Shown here: positions 9,006-16,789 of the stretch, piece after piece
Position numbering within the stretch: the first letter of the stretch is position 1
How the letters are laid out: every line of letters starts with the position of its first letter
Translations under genes and position numbers: made by a program
DNA from: Bacillus gobiensis
GTDB taxonomy: Bacteria > Bacillota > Bacilli > Bacillales > Bacillaceae
Direction: 5' to 3'
DNA: 64,000 bases
Assembly: GCF_001278705.1 (NCBI RefSeq)
Contig: NZ_CP012600.1
Span: 1,178,190 to 1,242,189, forward strand
Notes under the pieces: model-generated
The model's input: the letters and a program-made list of their open reading frames with translations, nothing else
The model's database searches: none
Told to the model about the DNA's origin: nothing

Positions 9006-11426
9006 ATGTCACAAGTAGAAAAAATCCATGACCTGCCTCTTGAAGAGGTCATTGGCGACCGGTTTGGCCGGTACAGCAAATACATTATCCAGGATCGTGC
9101 ATTGCCGGATGCAAGAGACGGGCTAAAACCCGTTCAACGCAGAATCTTATATGCGATGCACCAGGATGGAAATACTCACGACAAGAGCTTCCGCAAAGCC
9201 GCAAAAACGGTAGGGAATGTGATCGGTAATTATCATCCGCACGGTGATGGATCCGTTTATGAAGCAATGGTTCGAATGAGCCAAACGTGGAAAGTGCGAA
9301 ACATTCTTGTGGAAATGCACGGAAACAACGGAAGCATTGACGGAGACCCTTCTGCTGCGATGCGTTATACAGAGGCAAGGCTATCTCCAATCGCGGCAGA
9401 GCTTCTAAGAGATATTGAAAAACAGACGGTTGAATTTGTTCCTAATTTTGATGACACGAGCAATGAACCATTAGTTCTTCCCGCGATGTTTCCCAATCTT
9501 TTGGTCAACGGTTCAACCGGCATTTCCTCCGGATACGCTACGGACATTCCTCCCCATAATTTAGGTGAGGTCATTGATGCCGTCATCATGCGTATACGGA
9601 AACCGAATTGCACGGTTGATGATCTTATGGGAGCCGTTAAAGGTCCGGACTTTCCAACAGGCGGGATTATCCAAGGTATTGATGGAATCAAAAAAGCCTA
9701 TGAAACAGGGAAAGGAAAAGTGATTGTCCGGTCGAAAACGGAAATAGAAACGGTAAGAGGCGGGAAACAGCAAATCGTCATTTCTGAAATTCCTTATGAG
9801 GTGAATAAAGCTAATCTCGTCAAGAAAATGGACGAATACCGGCTGGATAGAAAGGTCGAAGGAATTTCCGAAATTCGCGACGAGACAGATAGAACAGGTC
9901 TTCGCATCGTCATTGAACTGAAAAAAGAAGCTAATGCACAAGGTGTGTTGAACTTTTTATTTAAAAATTCCGACCTTCAAATTTCGTACAATTTCAATAT
10001 GGTGGCGATTCATAAAAGAAGGCCAATGCTAATGAGCCTTCCATCCATTTTGGATGCGTATATCGAGCACCAAAAAGAAGTCATCACTAATCGTTCGAAG
10101 TATGAGCTGTCAAAGGCTAAGGAAAGACAGCATATTGTGGAAGGGCTGATAAAAGCACTCTCCATTCTCGATCAAGTAATTGCAACCATCCGTGCTTCAA
10201 ACGATAAACGAGACGCGAAGAACAATTTGATCGAAGCCTTTGCTTTTACAGAGCCTCAGGCTGAAGCGATCGTATCCTTGCAGCTTTATCGATTGACCAA
10301 TACCGATATTACTGCGTTAGAGGCTGAAGCAAGCGAATTAGAAAAGAAGATCATTGAGCTTGAAGCAATCCTTTCAGATGAAAGTAAGCTTTTTAAAGTA
10401 ATCACAACAAATTTAAAACAGCTGAGAAAAACATATGCTGATGATCGCCGTTCTGTGATTGAAGAAAAAATTGAGGAAATCAAAATCAATCTCGAGGTAG
10501 TTGTCGCCTCAGAAGATGTCTATGTGACGGTGACAAAGGACGGATATATCAAACGGACAAGCCAGCGGTCCTATGCGGCCTCAAACGGACAGGATTTCGG
10601 CATGAAGGAAACAGACCGGCTACTGCATCAATTTGAGGTCAATACGACAGACACCGTCTTGTTATTCACGAATAAAGGAAGCTTCATTTATTGCCGGGTG
10701 CATGAACTGCCTGATATCCGCTGGAAGGATCTCGGACAGCACTTTACAAATCTGATTCCGATTGATGGAAATGAGTCTATTGTTAAGGCGATTCCGATCA
10801 AGGAATTCAAAACGGATGAATATCTTGTATTTATTACGAAAAACGGGATGGCAAAGAAAACGGAACTTGCCCAATATAAAGCCCAGCGCTATTCAAAGCC
10901 TCTCGTTGCGATAAATCTTAAAGGTGACGATGAGGTCGTCGATGTGCATGTCGCAAATGGTGAAAAAAACCTGTTCATCGCTACATATTTAGGTTACGGA
11001 CTCTGGTTTTCTGAAGAAGAAATCAGTGTGGTTGGCGCAAGAGCTGCAGGAGTCAAAGGTATCAATTTAAAAGAGGATGATTTAGTCGTATCCGCACAGC
11101 TTGCAGATGAAGGTGCGCTGCTCGCTCTCGTTACCCAAAGAGGGGCATTTAAACGAATGAGCATATCCGAATTCGAAAAAACGTCGAGGGCAAAGCGGGG
11201 AGTTCAGATGCTGAGAGAGCTGAAGAAAAATCCTCACCGGGTAAAAACTGTCATCGTTTGTGATTCAGACAGCCAAATTGGAATCGAATCCGAAAAAGGC
11301 ATACGAGAGACAGTGGACGTAAAGAATTACAGAAACAGTGACAGATACAGCAATGGCTCATTTATTATAGATGAGGATGACGCTGGAAAAGTAACGGATG
11401 TCTGGCTCGAACTACAGACAGAATAA
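9006..11426 (+). CDS. parC: DNA topoisomerase IV subunit A
   Basis: 806 residues, the DNA-breaking subunit partnered with ParE. The N-terminal breakage-reunion domain has the catalytic tyrosine in AAMRYTEARLS (about residue 122). The quinolone-contact helix reads HPHGDGSVYEAM with the usual Ser, so no resistance substitution is apparent there. The C-terminal third is the DNA-wrapping beta-pinwheel. GAGGAGG precedes the ATG. It is transcribed with parE, and a bidirectional terminator follows. Confidence 0.98.
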   Translation: MSQVEKIHDLPLEEVIGDRFGRYSKYIIQDRALPDARDGLKPVQRRILYAMHQDGNTHDKSFRKAAKTVGNVIGNYHPHGDGSVYEAMVRMSQTWKVRNILVEMHGNNGSIDGDPSAAMRYTEARLSPIAAELLRDIEKQTVEFVPNFDDTSNEPLVLPAMFPNLLVNGSTGISSGYATDIPPHNLGEVIDAVIMRIRKPNCTVDDLMGAVKGPDFPTGGIIQGIDGIKKAYETGKGKVIVRSKTEIETVRGGKQQIVISEIPYEVNKANLVKKMDEYRLDRKVEGISEIRDETDRTGLRIVIELKKEANAQGVLNFLFKNSDLQISYNFNMVAIHKRRPMLMSLPSILDAYIEHQKEVITNRSKYELSKAKERQHIVEGLIKALSILDQVIATIRASNDKRDAKNNLIEAFAFTEPQAEAIVSLQLYRLTNTDITALEAEASELEKKIIELEAILSDESKLFKVITTNLKQLRKTYADDRRSVIEEKIEEIKINLEVVVASEDVYVTVTKDGYIKRTSQRSYAASNGQDFGMKETDRLLHQFEVNTTDTVLLFTNKGSFIYCRVHELPDIRWKDLGQHFTNLIPIDGNESIVKAIPIKEFKTDEYLVFITKNGMAKKTELAQYKAQRYSKPLVAINLKGDDEVVDVHVANGEKNLFIATYLGYGLWFSEEEISVVGARAAGVKGINLKEDDLVVSAQLADEGALLALVTQRGAFKRMSISEFEKTSRAKRGVQMLRELKKNPHRVKTVIVCDSDSQIGIESEKGIRETVDVKNYRNSDRYSNGSFIIDEDDAGKVTDVWLELQTE

Positions 11427-11432
11427 TAAATA

Positions 11433-11464
11433 AAACCCATCCCGAAAAAGCGGGATGGGTTTCT
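11433..11464. terminator. Bidirectional terminator between parC and a convergent operon
   Basis: A perfect 12-bp inverted repeat (AAACCCATCCCG and complement) with a six-base loop, T-rich on the plus side and A-rich before it. It can end parEC and the minus-strand operon at 11475-11963. Confidence 0.85.
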
Positions 11465-11474
11465 TAAACATTGA

Positions 11475-11597
11475 TCAGTTTTTATCGTGATGAAACATAT
11501 CCATAAATGCATGCACAAATTCTATGCCTTGATATAGTACTAAATTTAAGGCAGTAATTGAAAATGCAGCAAGGATAATGGCTCTAAAAATCATCAT
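11475..11597 (-). CDS. Small membrane protein of 40 residues
   Basis: MMIFRAIILAAFSITALNL, then LVLYQGIEFVHAF and a His/Asp-rich tail (MDMFHHDKN). One membrane segment spans about residues 4-24. The ribosome site CTGGAGGT precedes the ATG. It lies 24 bp behind the 113-residue membrane protein on the same strand, so the two probably form an operon. I do not recognise it. Confidence 0.6.
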   Translation of the reverse strand: MMIFRAIILAAFSITALNLVLYQGIEFVHAFMDMFHHDKN

Positions 11598-11621
11598 TTT
11601 GTTTACCTCCAGTTATTATTT

Positions 11622-11963
11622 TTACAATTCTGGCAGATGAACAAATGATGACCCAAGATAGGATGACTGATAAAACTCGGCCAGCATAAATCCTTTTCGT
11701 CGAATGTTTCGCAGAACATGAAATAATAAGAGACTCCCTGATGTAAAAAGGAGAAGTTTTAAGAGCTGTTCTGCATTTCCGAATATCCCAAGAAGGAATT
11801 TATCCTCATTGTCAGATTGATGGCTCGTCACTACCTGCTCAGATTCGTGATCAGCAATGACTTTGCTTTGATGGAAGATCTGAGAATGAGAAAATGAGAA
11901 TAAATGAATGCTAGCCAGGGCAAATACAAGAACACAAACCTTAATAATGATCCTTTTGTTCAT
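11622..11963 (-). CDS. Membrane protein of unknown function
   Basis: 113 residues with an N-terminal hydrophobic segment (IIIKVCVLVFALASIHLF), a short polar stretch rich in His, Ser and Gln, and a second hydrophobic helix (LLKLLLFTSGSLLLFHVL, about 66-83) followed by basic residues (RNIRRKG). Two membrane passes with a small outside loop is the likely topology. The ATG is preceded by AAGGGTGTGAG-type sequence. I cannot assign a family. It is upstream of, and probably co-transcribed with, the 40-residue protein. Confidence 0.6.
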   Translation of the reverse strand: MNKRIIIKVCVLVFALASIHLFSFSHSQIFHQSKVIADHESEQVVTSHQSDNEDKFLLGIFGNAEQLLKLLLFTSGSLLLFHVLRNIRRKGFMLAEFYQSSYLGSSFVHLPEL

Positions 11964-12143
11964 TTATCTCACACCCTTCTGTAAGGATGTTTCATTTTAT
12001 CATAAACGTTTTAATTTTTAAAGAGTAAAAGATGATGATTTTGTGAAAGTTATAGCCTGACATTTTTTCTTAAATAGCCTAATATTGAGTTGAATGGGGC
12101 TTTTTTTAGAAAGGGAATGACATAAACGATTGGAGTGTTTTGA

Positions 12144-12770
12144 ATGTTTCATTTACAGAATGTACAGTACAAAACGATTCTATCATTGGATGACATAAAT
12201 ATTGCTGCAAATCGTGTGACCTCGATTGTGGGGCAAAGCGGAGCCGGTAAATCCACCTTCTTAAAGCTATTAAATCGAATGATTGAGCCGGATCAGGGAG
12301 AGATATGGATGAAAGACAAGCCATTATCTAAAATTGATCCGGTCAATCTTAGAAGAAGGGTGGTTATGCTTGGTCAGGAACCGGTCATCTTTGATGGAGA
12401 TCTCAGGGAGAATATAAATATAGGAAGACACTTTTCTGAAAAAGAGACTTTGCCTGATGAAAAGCTGCAGAGACTTTTGCGAATTGTCCATTTACATAAA
12501 AACCTTGACGATGATCCTATGCAGTTTTCAGGAGGAGAAAAACAGCGGGTTGCAATTGGACGGATACTATCGATGGAGGCGGATGTTTATTTGTTGGATG
12601 AACCAACGTCAGCTTTGGATGAAGAAACAGAGCTGGATGTATTACGAAGCTTCATTCATGAAATGAAAGAGCAGAATAAGACGGTCGTGATGGTTACCCA
12701 TTCGGTGGAGGCAGCGAAAGAGGTATCAGACCATATCATCACGTTATCAAGGATGGGTGAATCAAAATGA
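12144..12770 (+). CDS. fetA: ABC transporter ATPase, FetA/YjkB type
   Basis: 208 residues, one ABC ATPase domain: Walker A GQSGAGKST (about residue 33), signature SGGEKQR (about 132), Walker B VYLLDEPTSAL (about 151) and the switch histidine in MVTHS. It overlaps the next gene, a UPF0014 membrane protein, by four bases (ATGA), so the two are translationally coupled. The pair matches YjkB-YjkA of B. subtilis and FetA-FetB of E. coli, described as an exporter linked to iron and oxidative stress. The substrate in Bacillus is unproven. Confidence 0.88.
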   Translation: MFHLQNVQYKTILSLDDINIAANRVTSIVGQSGAGKSTFLKLLNRMIEPDQGEIWMKDKPLSKIDPVNLRRRVVMLGQEPVIFDGDLRENINIGRHFSEKETLPDEKLQRLLRIVHLHKNLDDDPMQFSGGEKQRVAIGRILSMEADVYLLDEPTSALDEETELDVLRSFIHEMKEQNKTVVMVTHSVEAAKEVSDHIITLSRMGESK

Positions 12771-13543
12771 CAAATGGTGTGATAGAAATCGAATTGTGGA
12801 GATTGGCGGCTGCTTATTTATTTGTTGTATTTTTAGTGGCAGTCGTGAAATGGAGAGGGGTAAAAAGGGAAAAACTCATTATTCTTGCAACTCTCCGGAT
12901 GACCATTCAGCTTTCACTAGTCGGTTATGTACTTGCTTATATATTTGAAAGGCCGAATCCATTTGTTACGGTAATAGTCATTTTGTGCATGCTTGCTTTT
13001 GCCGTTTATACAATCTTTCAGCAAGTAGACCCTATAAACAAGCAATTAAAGAAAGTTATTATTCTTTCTATGTTTACAGGACCTTTAGTTGCTCTCTTCT
13101 ATTTTCAATTTGTCGTTATTCATTTAGAGCCTTGGTACGATCCGCGCTACTTTATAACGATTGGCGGAATGGTCATCGGCGGTGCAATGACAGGAATAAC
13201 GCTTGCAATCAAAAGACTAATGGAAGGGATGAAAAGCGAACGCAGATATGTGGAAGCAGCATTAATGCTGGGTGCGACTCCGGAAAAATCAATGAAAACC
13301 ATTGTTAACTCTGCGTTTGACTCCGCGATCCTTCCAACCATTAATAGTATGCTTGGGATGGGAATCATCTTTCTGCCAGGGATGATGACAGGGCAAATTC
13401 TCTCTGGAACCAGTCCGTTATTGTCGATCCAATATCAAATCGCTATCCTTTTAGGAATCTTGGGCGGAGTTTCCATCTCTACTTTTCTCTTTTTACAGCT
13501 TGCCAAAAAAGCATTTTTCAATGAACATAAGCAACTCTTGTAA
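12767..13543 (+). CDS. fetB: ABC exporter membrane subunit, UPF0014 (FetB/YjkA)
   Basis: 258 residues with about seven hydrophobic segments. The family blocks LRMTIQLSLVGYVL (about 43-57) and TINSMLGMGIIFLPGMMTGQIL (about 193-214) are present. This is the membrane partner of the ATPase in front, which its start codon overlaps. No signal peptide or extra domain. Confidence 0.88.
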   Translation: MTNGVIEIELWRLAAAYLFVVFLVAVVKWRGVKREKLIILATLRMTIQLSLVGYVLAYIFERPNPFVTVIVILCMLAFAVYTIFQQVDPINKQLKKVIILSMFTGPLVALFYFQFVVIHLEPWYDPRYFITIGGMVIGGAMTGITLAIKRLMEGMKSERRYVEAALMLGATPEKSMKTIVNSAFDSAILPTINSMLGMGIIFLPGMMTGQILSGTSPLLSIQYQIAILLGILGGVSISTFLFLQLAKKAFFNEHKQLL

Positions 13544-13638
13544 TACCATAAACTAGTTTAAAAGGTGAAACAGGGGTATAATAGGAAGCGATGATAGAAG
13601 TAAAGAATGGTGAGTAAGAAAAAGAAATGGGTGATATC

Positions 13639-13887
13639 ATGCATCTTTCATTGAAGAAAGAAGAGAAGGATCAGATTATCAGTGATATTCAGCAATTTTT
13701 CTATGAAGAAAGGGACGAAGAAATCGGCGAACTTGCTGCCGAACAAGCCTTTGCCTTTATAAAAGAAAAGCTTGGCCCGTATTTTTATAATCTAGGGGTA
13801 TCAGACTGCCGAAAAGTGCTGGAAGATAAGGCACAAGCCATGGAAGATGAGCTGTTTGCTTTGGAAAAAAGAATACATAATTCATAA
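13639..13887 (+). CDS. DUF2164 family protein
   Basis: 82 residues from ATG 13639, starting MHLSLKKEEKDQIISDIQ. The pattern of charged helix, FFYEERDEEIGELAAEQAFAF, then YFYNLGVSDCRK is that of the DUF2164 family. These are small soluble proteins without known function. I chose ATG 13639 over the in-frame ATG at 13627 because GGGTGAT is correctly placed for the later one. A hairpin follows. Confidence 0.75.
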   Translation: MHLSLKKEEKDQIISDIQQFFYEERDEEIGELAAEQAFAFIKEKLGPYFYNLGVSDCRKVLEDKAQAMEDELFALEKRIHNS

Positions 13888-13895
13888 ATAATACT

Positions 13896-13921
13896 GGCCG
13901 CTCTTGCAATGGAGCGGCCTT
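13896..13921 (+). terminator. Probable terminator after the DUF2164 gene
   Basis: A perfect eight-base GC-rich stem (GGCCGCTC / GAGCGGCC) with an eight-base loop. The T-run after it is poor, and it lies between convergent genes. Confidence 0.5.
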
Positions 13922-13934
13922 AATGTCGTGATTA

Positions 13935-14336
13935 TTAGCAGCTAAAGGAAGTGATTTCATCAAGGTCAATGCCGAAGTAAACCCATCGATACCGACGAGG
14001 TCTCCATCGGTAACCAGCTAAGGATCTGCGGCCGACAAAGGTAGGGAAAAACCAGAATCTCGCGCCATTTTCTAAACGAATAAACGTGAAACGAAATAGA
14101 CAGCCTCTTATTCCGCCCGGATCAACGGCATAAACAGACGGACCGCCTTGTTGCTGCTGCGGAATATAGCTCGGCGGCGGACCCGAAGGTGGACCAGGTG
14201 TATATTGACCTTGACCGCCAAATCCTGGAGGAGGTGAACCGGGAAACTGCTGTCCTTGGCCGCCAAACCCTGGAGGCGGTGAACCAGGAAACTGTTGCCT
14301 GTAAGGGTCAAATTCATAAGTATAAAATGGGAACAT
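13935..14336 (-). CDS. Pro/Gly/Gln-rich protein with conserved aromatic C-terminal domain
   Basis: 133 residues. The N-terminal half is low complexity: two near-perfect copies of QQFPGSPPPGFGGQG (about residues 13-43) and a GPPPSYIPQQQQGG stretch. The C-terminal 58 residues form a conserved Trp/Phe/Arg-rich domain (GIRGCLFRFTFIRLENG ... FVGRRSLAGYRW ... FGIDLDEITSFSC) that I have seen in uncharacterised proteins of spore-forming firmicutes. The start ATG has AAAGGAGCTTTCTC upstream. No signal peptide is seen. A surface or spore-coat role is a guess. Confidence 0.7.
   Translation of the reverse strand: MFPFYTYEFDPYRQQFPGSPPPGFGGQGQQFPGSPPPGFGGQGQYTPGPPSGPPPSYIPQQQQGGPSVYAVDPGGIRGCLFRFTFIRLENGARFWFFPTFVGRRSLAGYRWRPRRYRWVYFGIDLDEITSFSC
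14209..14298 (-). repeat. Two tandem 45-bp units coding QQFPGSPPPGFGGQG
   Basis: The two units differ at a few third-codon positions only, pointing to duplication followed by selection on the protein. Confidence 0.8.
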
Positions 14337-14489
14337 GAGAAAGCTCCTTTCAACTGTTTCTTTTTTATCATATGAAATGATCCAAGAAGGGAAACTTGCC
14401 TATATAAATTTCATTTTCAATTAGATTATTGAGAGAAATACAAAAATCCTCAAATGTATGCGGTTTCATTAAAGGAGGGGAATTATCTT

Positions 14490-14875
14490 GGAATTCGAAC
14501 TGAGGGTTATCGAGGATAAACTTAGAGTAAGTTTTCCAATAGGCTAAGCTATTAATGATGTGTTAGGTGCAGTCAGTTATTTTAGAAACAAACAAATTCC
14601 TCATGCGATTCGATATTGAAATTCTACAAGCTTGACTTGTTATCGCTGGGCTTCGTGATTGTATTTCTGTAACTATTTTTATTTTCTTTAATGATGGGGA
14701 GAGGAGTATCATCTATAAAAGGGGTTTTAAAACATTTAATTATCGACGATTTTATAATCTGAATCTAGAGCTGTTCTTAATGAATATTAAGAATTTTATA
14801 AAGGGAACAAAACAACCGATTTATATACTGAGGTTTTAATTGAGCAATCGAAAAGAAATATTCAGCAAGTGTAAG
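14490..14875 (+). pseudogene. Decayed gene remnant, not identified
   Basis: AAAGGAGGGG then TTG opens a frame reading EFELRVIEDKLRVSFPIG that stops, continues in frame as AINDVLGAVSYFRNKQIPHA and stops again. Further on, another frame reads KTTDLYTEVLIEQSKRNIQ to a stop near 14875. Protein-like sequence in several frames with intervening stops suggests a frameshifted and deleted gene. I cannot name the family. Confidence 0.35.
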
Positions 14876-15074
14876 TGATAATCTTATGAAAAGTAATGTA
14901 ATCGATCACTTCCGCACGATTTGGCCAAGCTGGCACCGGCGTCAAGTCTGCCCCAGTAGAGGGAACTGTTGACCAGTAGGGGACCGTTCGCTCACACGAT
15001 TGTCAACCAGTTTTTAAGCTCTATGCCTAAGTATTCGGTATCAACTACAACTTTTAAGAGAAAGGACGATTACA

Positions 15075-15809
15075 ATGAACAAAGAAAACATTAATTTGGC
15101 AAAAAACAAGATTGCACTCCCAAAAGTTGTCTCTCAAAACGACTGGCTCACCACGCGTAAGGAGCTTCTCATCAAAGAGAAGGAAGCTAGACGTGCGCAA
15201 GATGCGTTGGCAGCAGAACGCCGGAAGCTGCCGATGGTGAAAATCGAAAAGGATTACGTTTTCGAGGGTTCGAACGGTAAGGAGAGTTTGATTAACCTCT
15301 TCGATGGACGCCGCCAGCTCAGCTGCTCATTTATCGTTGACAACATCGGCCATCTCTCCCATATTCATGCAAGAGACACTACTCTGGTATTGGTGTCCCG
15401 CGCTCCACTTTCACAGACCGGACAGCGGTGATCCGATCCTGGTTCCATCATGAAGTGATACGTCCCTTACAAGCGGCGAATGGGTTGGACGGTTCCTTGG
15501 TATTCCTCGTACGGCAGCGATTTCAACTACGACTTTGGGGCCACCCATGAAGGTGGCGAGCAGGGTGGTGTAAGTGTCTTCCTCCGGGATAATGACCACG
15601 TCTTTCACACTTACCACACAACGGACCGCGGGACCGACATTCTCTTCGGCACCTACAACTGGCTTGACATGACACCGTTCGGCCGACAGGAGGACTCGCC
15701 CGAGGGATGGCCGCAAACCCCGAGGTACGAGTGGTGGCGCCTCCATGATGAATACGATCACTCTAAAGGTTCGGACTCCTGCTGCAATTCGAGAGGTGGC
15801 CACCAGTAA
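15075..15809 (+). pseudogene. DUF899 (thioredoxin-like) gene, broken
   Basis: The first part (15075-15431) reads VVSQNDWLTTRKELLIKEKE, AAERRKLPMVKIEKDYVFEG and HARDTTLVLVSRAPL. The second part (15480-15809) reads MGWTVPWYSSYGSDFNYDFG, GVSVFLRDNDHVFHTY and GTYNWLDMTPFGRQED. Together they are a DUF899 protein. The segment normally holding YHFMFGPDW and GCPSC is missing: LFDGRRQL runs straight into SCSF. A frameshift with extra bases separates the two parts, and the stretch after FNYDFG is shortened. The region looks more GC-rich than its flanks, suggesting transfer from outside. AGAAAGGA precedes the first ATG. Confidence 0.8.
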
Positions 15810-15839
15810 GCGATTCATTTTGCTCTAAGTGTCGTCGGA

Positions 15840-16084
15840 GCACAATTGCTTTATGATAAGCGACTTACTTATCAAACAAGAGAAGGAAATTTGGGTCGCG
15901 GACGCCAATCGAGAATCCTGAAGTAGATTTACCACTCGAGCTTGAAGAAAATCGGCAGGAATACTATGATGCCACGACTTTTCCATGGATGTTGTACCCA
16001 TATCTCCAAGTTGCAGAAAGAATCGCACAACAAGTTGGGCCAATGGAATCAATACGAAGGAGTAAGGATGGCTTGAAAAGATAA
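15840..16084 (+). pseudogene. Unidentified gene fragment
   Basis: AQLLYDKRLTYQTREGNLG, then after a frameshift TPIENPEVDLPLELEENRQE, YYDATTFPWMLYPYLQVAER and IAQQVGPM to a stop. The composition is convincingly protein-like, but there is no start codon or ribosome site and the two halves are in different frames. I do not recognise the family. Confidence 0.35.
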
Positions 16085-16182
16085 CTCCAGAGGATTTCAG
16101 TGCACTTTCACCGTTTATTTATAATCATATTAATCCTTACAGTAGATTTGATGTTGATTTGGACCAACGACTTTCGTTATGA
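16069..16182 (+). pseudogene. C-terminal remnant of a Tn3-family transposase
   Basis: WLEKITPEDFSALSPFIYNH followed by INPYSRFDVDLDQRL and a stop. The pattern (L-T-P-E-D, A-L-(S/T)-P-(F/L)-(I/F)-Y, H-(V/I)-N-P-Y) is that of the extreme C-terminus of some Gram-positive Tn3-type transposases, by recall. No inverted repeat typical of Tn3 ends was spotted by eye. Confidence 0.45.
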
Positions 16183-16422
16183 GCCTATCATTGATGGGCT
16201 CATTTCCATCTTTGTACAGAAGGAAGGTGATTCAACGAATAACCATGTATTTATTTTTAATCATCTTACCATTTGGTTTTATTAACAAGTTAATGAGAAG
16301 AGTAATATCTAAAAGAAAAAAGTGAGTTTTCTATTCTGGGGAATGCTCACTATGTAGTGAAGGGAGGAGGGCACTTCAATTTTGGCTGACGAAAACCTGA
16401 TGAACATCTAATGAAAACGTCT

Positions 16423-16449
16423 AACTGGATATACCAGTTATGCTATAAT
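16423..16449 (+). promoter_or_regulatory. Toxin promoter (extended -10) with inverted repeat
   Basis: TGCTATAAT (TATAAT at 16444-16449, with the TG of an extended -10) lies about 65 bp upstream of the toxin start. There is no good -35, but a perfect inverted repeat AACTGG-ATATA-CCAGTT (16423-16439) covers the -35 region and could be an operator. The transcript should begin near 16456. Confidence 0.6.
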
Positions 16450-16518
16450 TTATATGTATACAGTTGCATAAGCAAGGTGGGCAGCAACCACTTCCTCGAA
16501 AGAGAGGGGGTGATGCTG

Positions 16519-16617
16519 ATGGTATCCTTTTACGAAACCTTAGTCTTGATGATCATGTTTTCAAGTCTAATCGTATCTGTGATAGCCGTGATTATTTCTA
16601 TGAATAAAAAGAAATAA
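16519..16617 (+). CDS. Type I toxin, TxpA/BsrG (holin-like) family
   Basis: 32 residues: MVSFYETLVLMIMFSSLIVS, VIAVIIS, MNKKK. One membrane helix with the family pattern Y-E-x-L-x-L-M-I-x-F and a Lys-rich tail, as in TxpA, BsrG and the annotated putative holin-like toxins. Such peptides damage the membrane or cell-wall synthesis when the antisense RNA is lost. I chose ATG 16519, eight bases after GAGGGGGTGAT; the ATG at 16513 is too close. The mRNA ends at the hairpin at 16699-16729, so its 3' part overlaps the antisense RNA. Confidence 0.8.
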   Translation: MVSFYETLVLMIMFSSLIVSVIAVIISMNKKK

Positions 16618-16747
16618 TTCCTCCCTGCTTTGACCGGTAATGGGGAATTATTTCTCATTTTAGGTTGCTGCACTTCATGCAGAGCAGCTTGTATATAGGG
16701 GATGCCAGTTGCAGCTGGTGTCCCTTTTTACTATGATTCACTATATA
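16604..16747 (-). ncRNA. Antitoxin antisense RNA of the type I module
   Basis: On the minus strand a near-consensus sigma-A promoter (TTTACA at 16776-16781, 17 bp, TATAAT at 16753-16758) points toward the toxin 3' end. The transcript would start near 16747 and stop at a perfect 12-bp hairpin (16610-16621 with 16644-16655) followed by TTTTTATT. The RNA of about 144 nt overlaps the last toxin codons and its 3' UTR, the same arrangement as RatA-txpA and SR4-bsrG. No homology search was possible. Confidence 0.75.
16699..16729 (+). terminator. Terminator of the toxin mRNA
   Basis: A ten-base stem with two G-U pairs (GGGATGCCAG / CTGGTGTCCC), a six-base loop and TTTTT, within the region transcribed as antisense RNA on the other strand. 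Confidence 0.8.
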
Positions 16748-16752
16748 CTTTA

Positions 16753-16781
16753 ATTATATGCATACCTACAATATTTGTAAA
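16753..16781 (-). promoter_or_regulatory. Promoter of the antisense RNA
   Basis: TTTACA, 17-bp spacer, TATAAT read on the minus strand: a much stronger promoter by sequence than that of the toxin, as expected for the labile antitoxin RNA. Confidence 0.75.
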
Positions 16782-16789
16782 GCAACAAA

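Noticed and set aside
14108..14371. 87-codon frame overlapping the repeat protein
   Set aside because: It is another frame of the tandem repeat region; the 133-residue frame has the conserved C-terminal domain.
16100..16285. 61-codon hydrophobic frame starting at GTG
   Set aside because: It overlaps the Tn3 transposase tail in another frame, and the signal for a real gene is weak.
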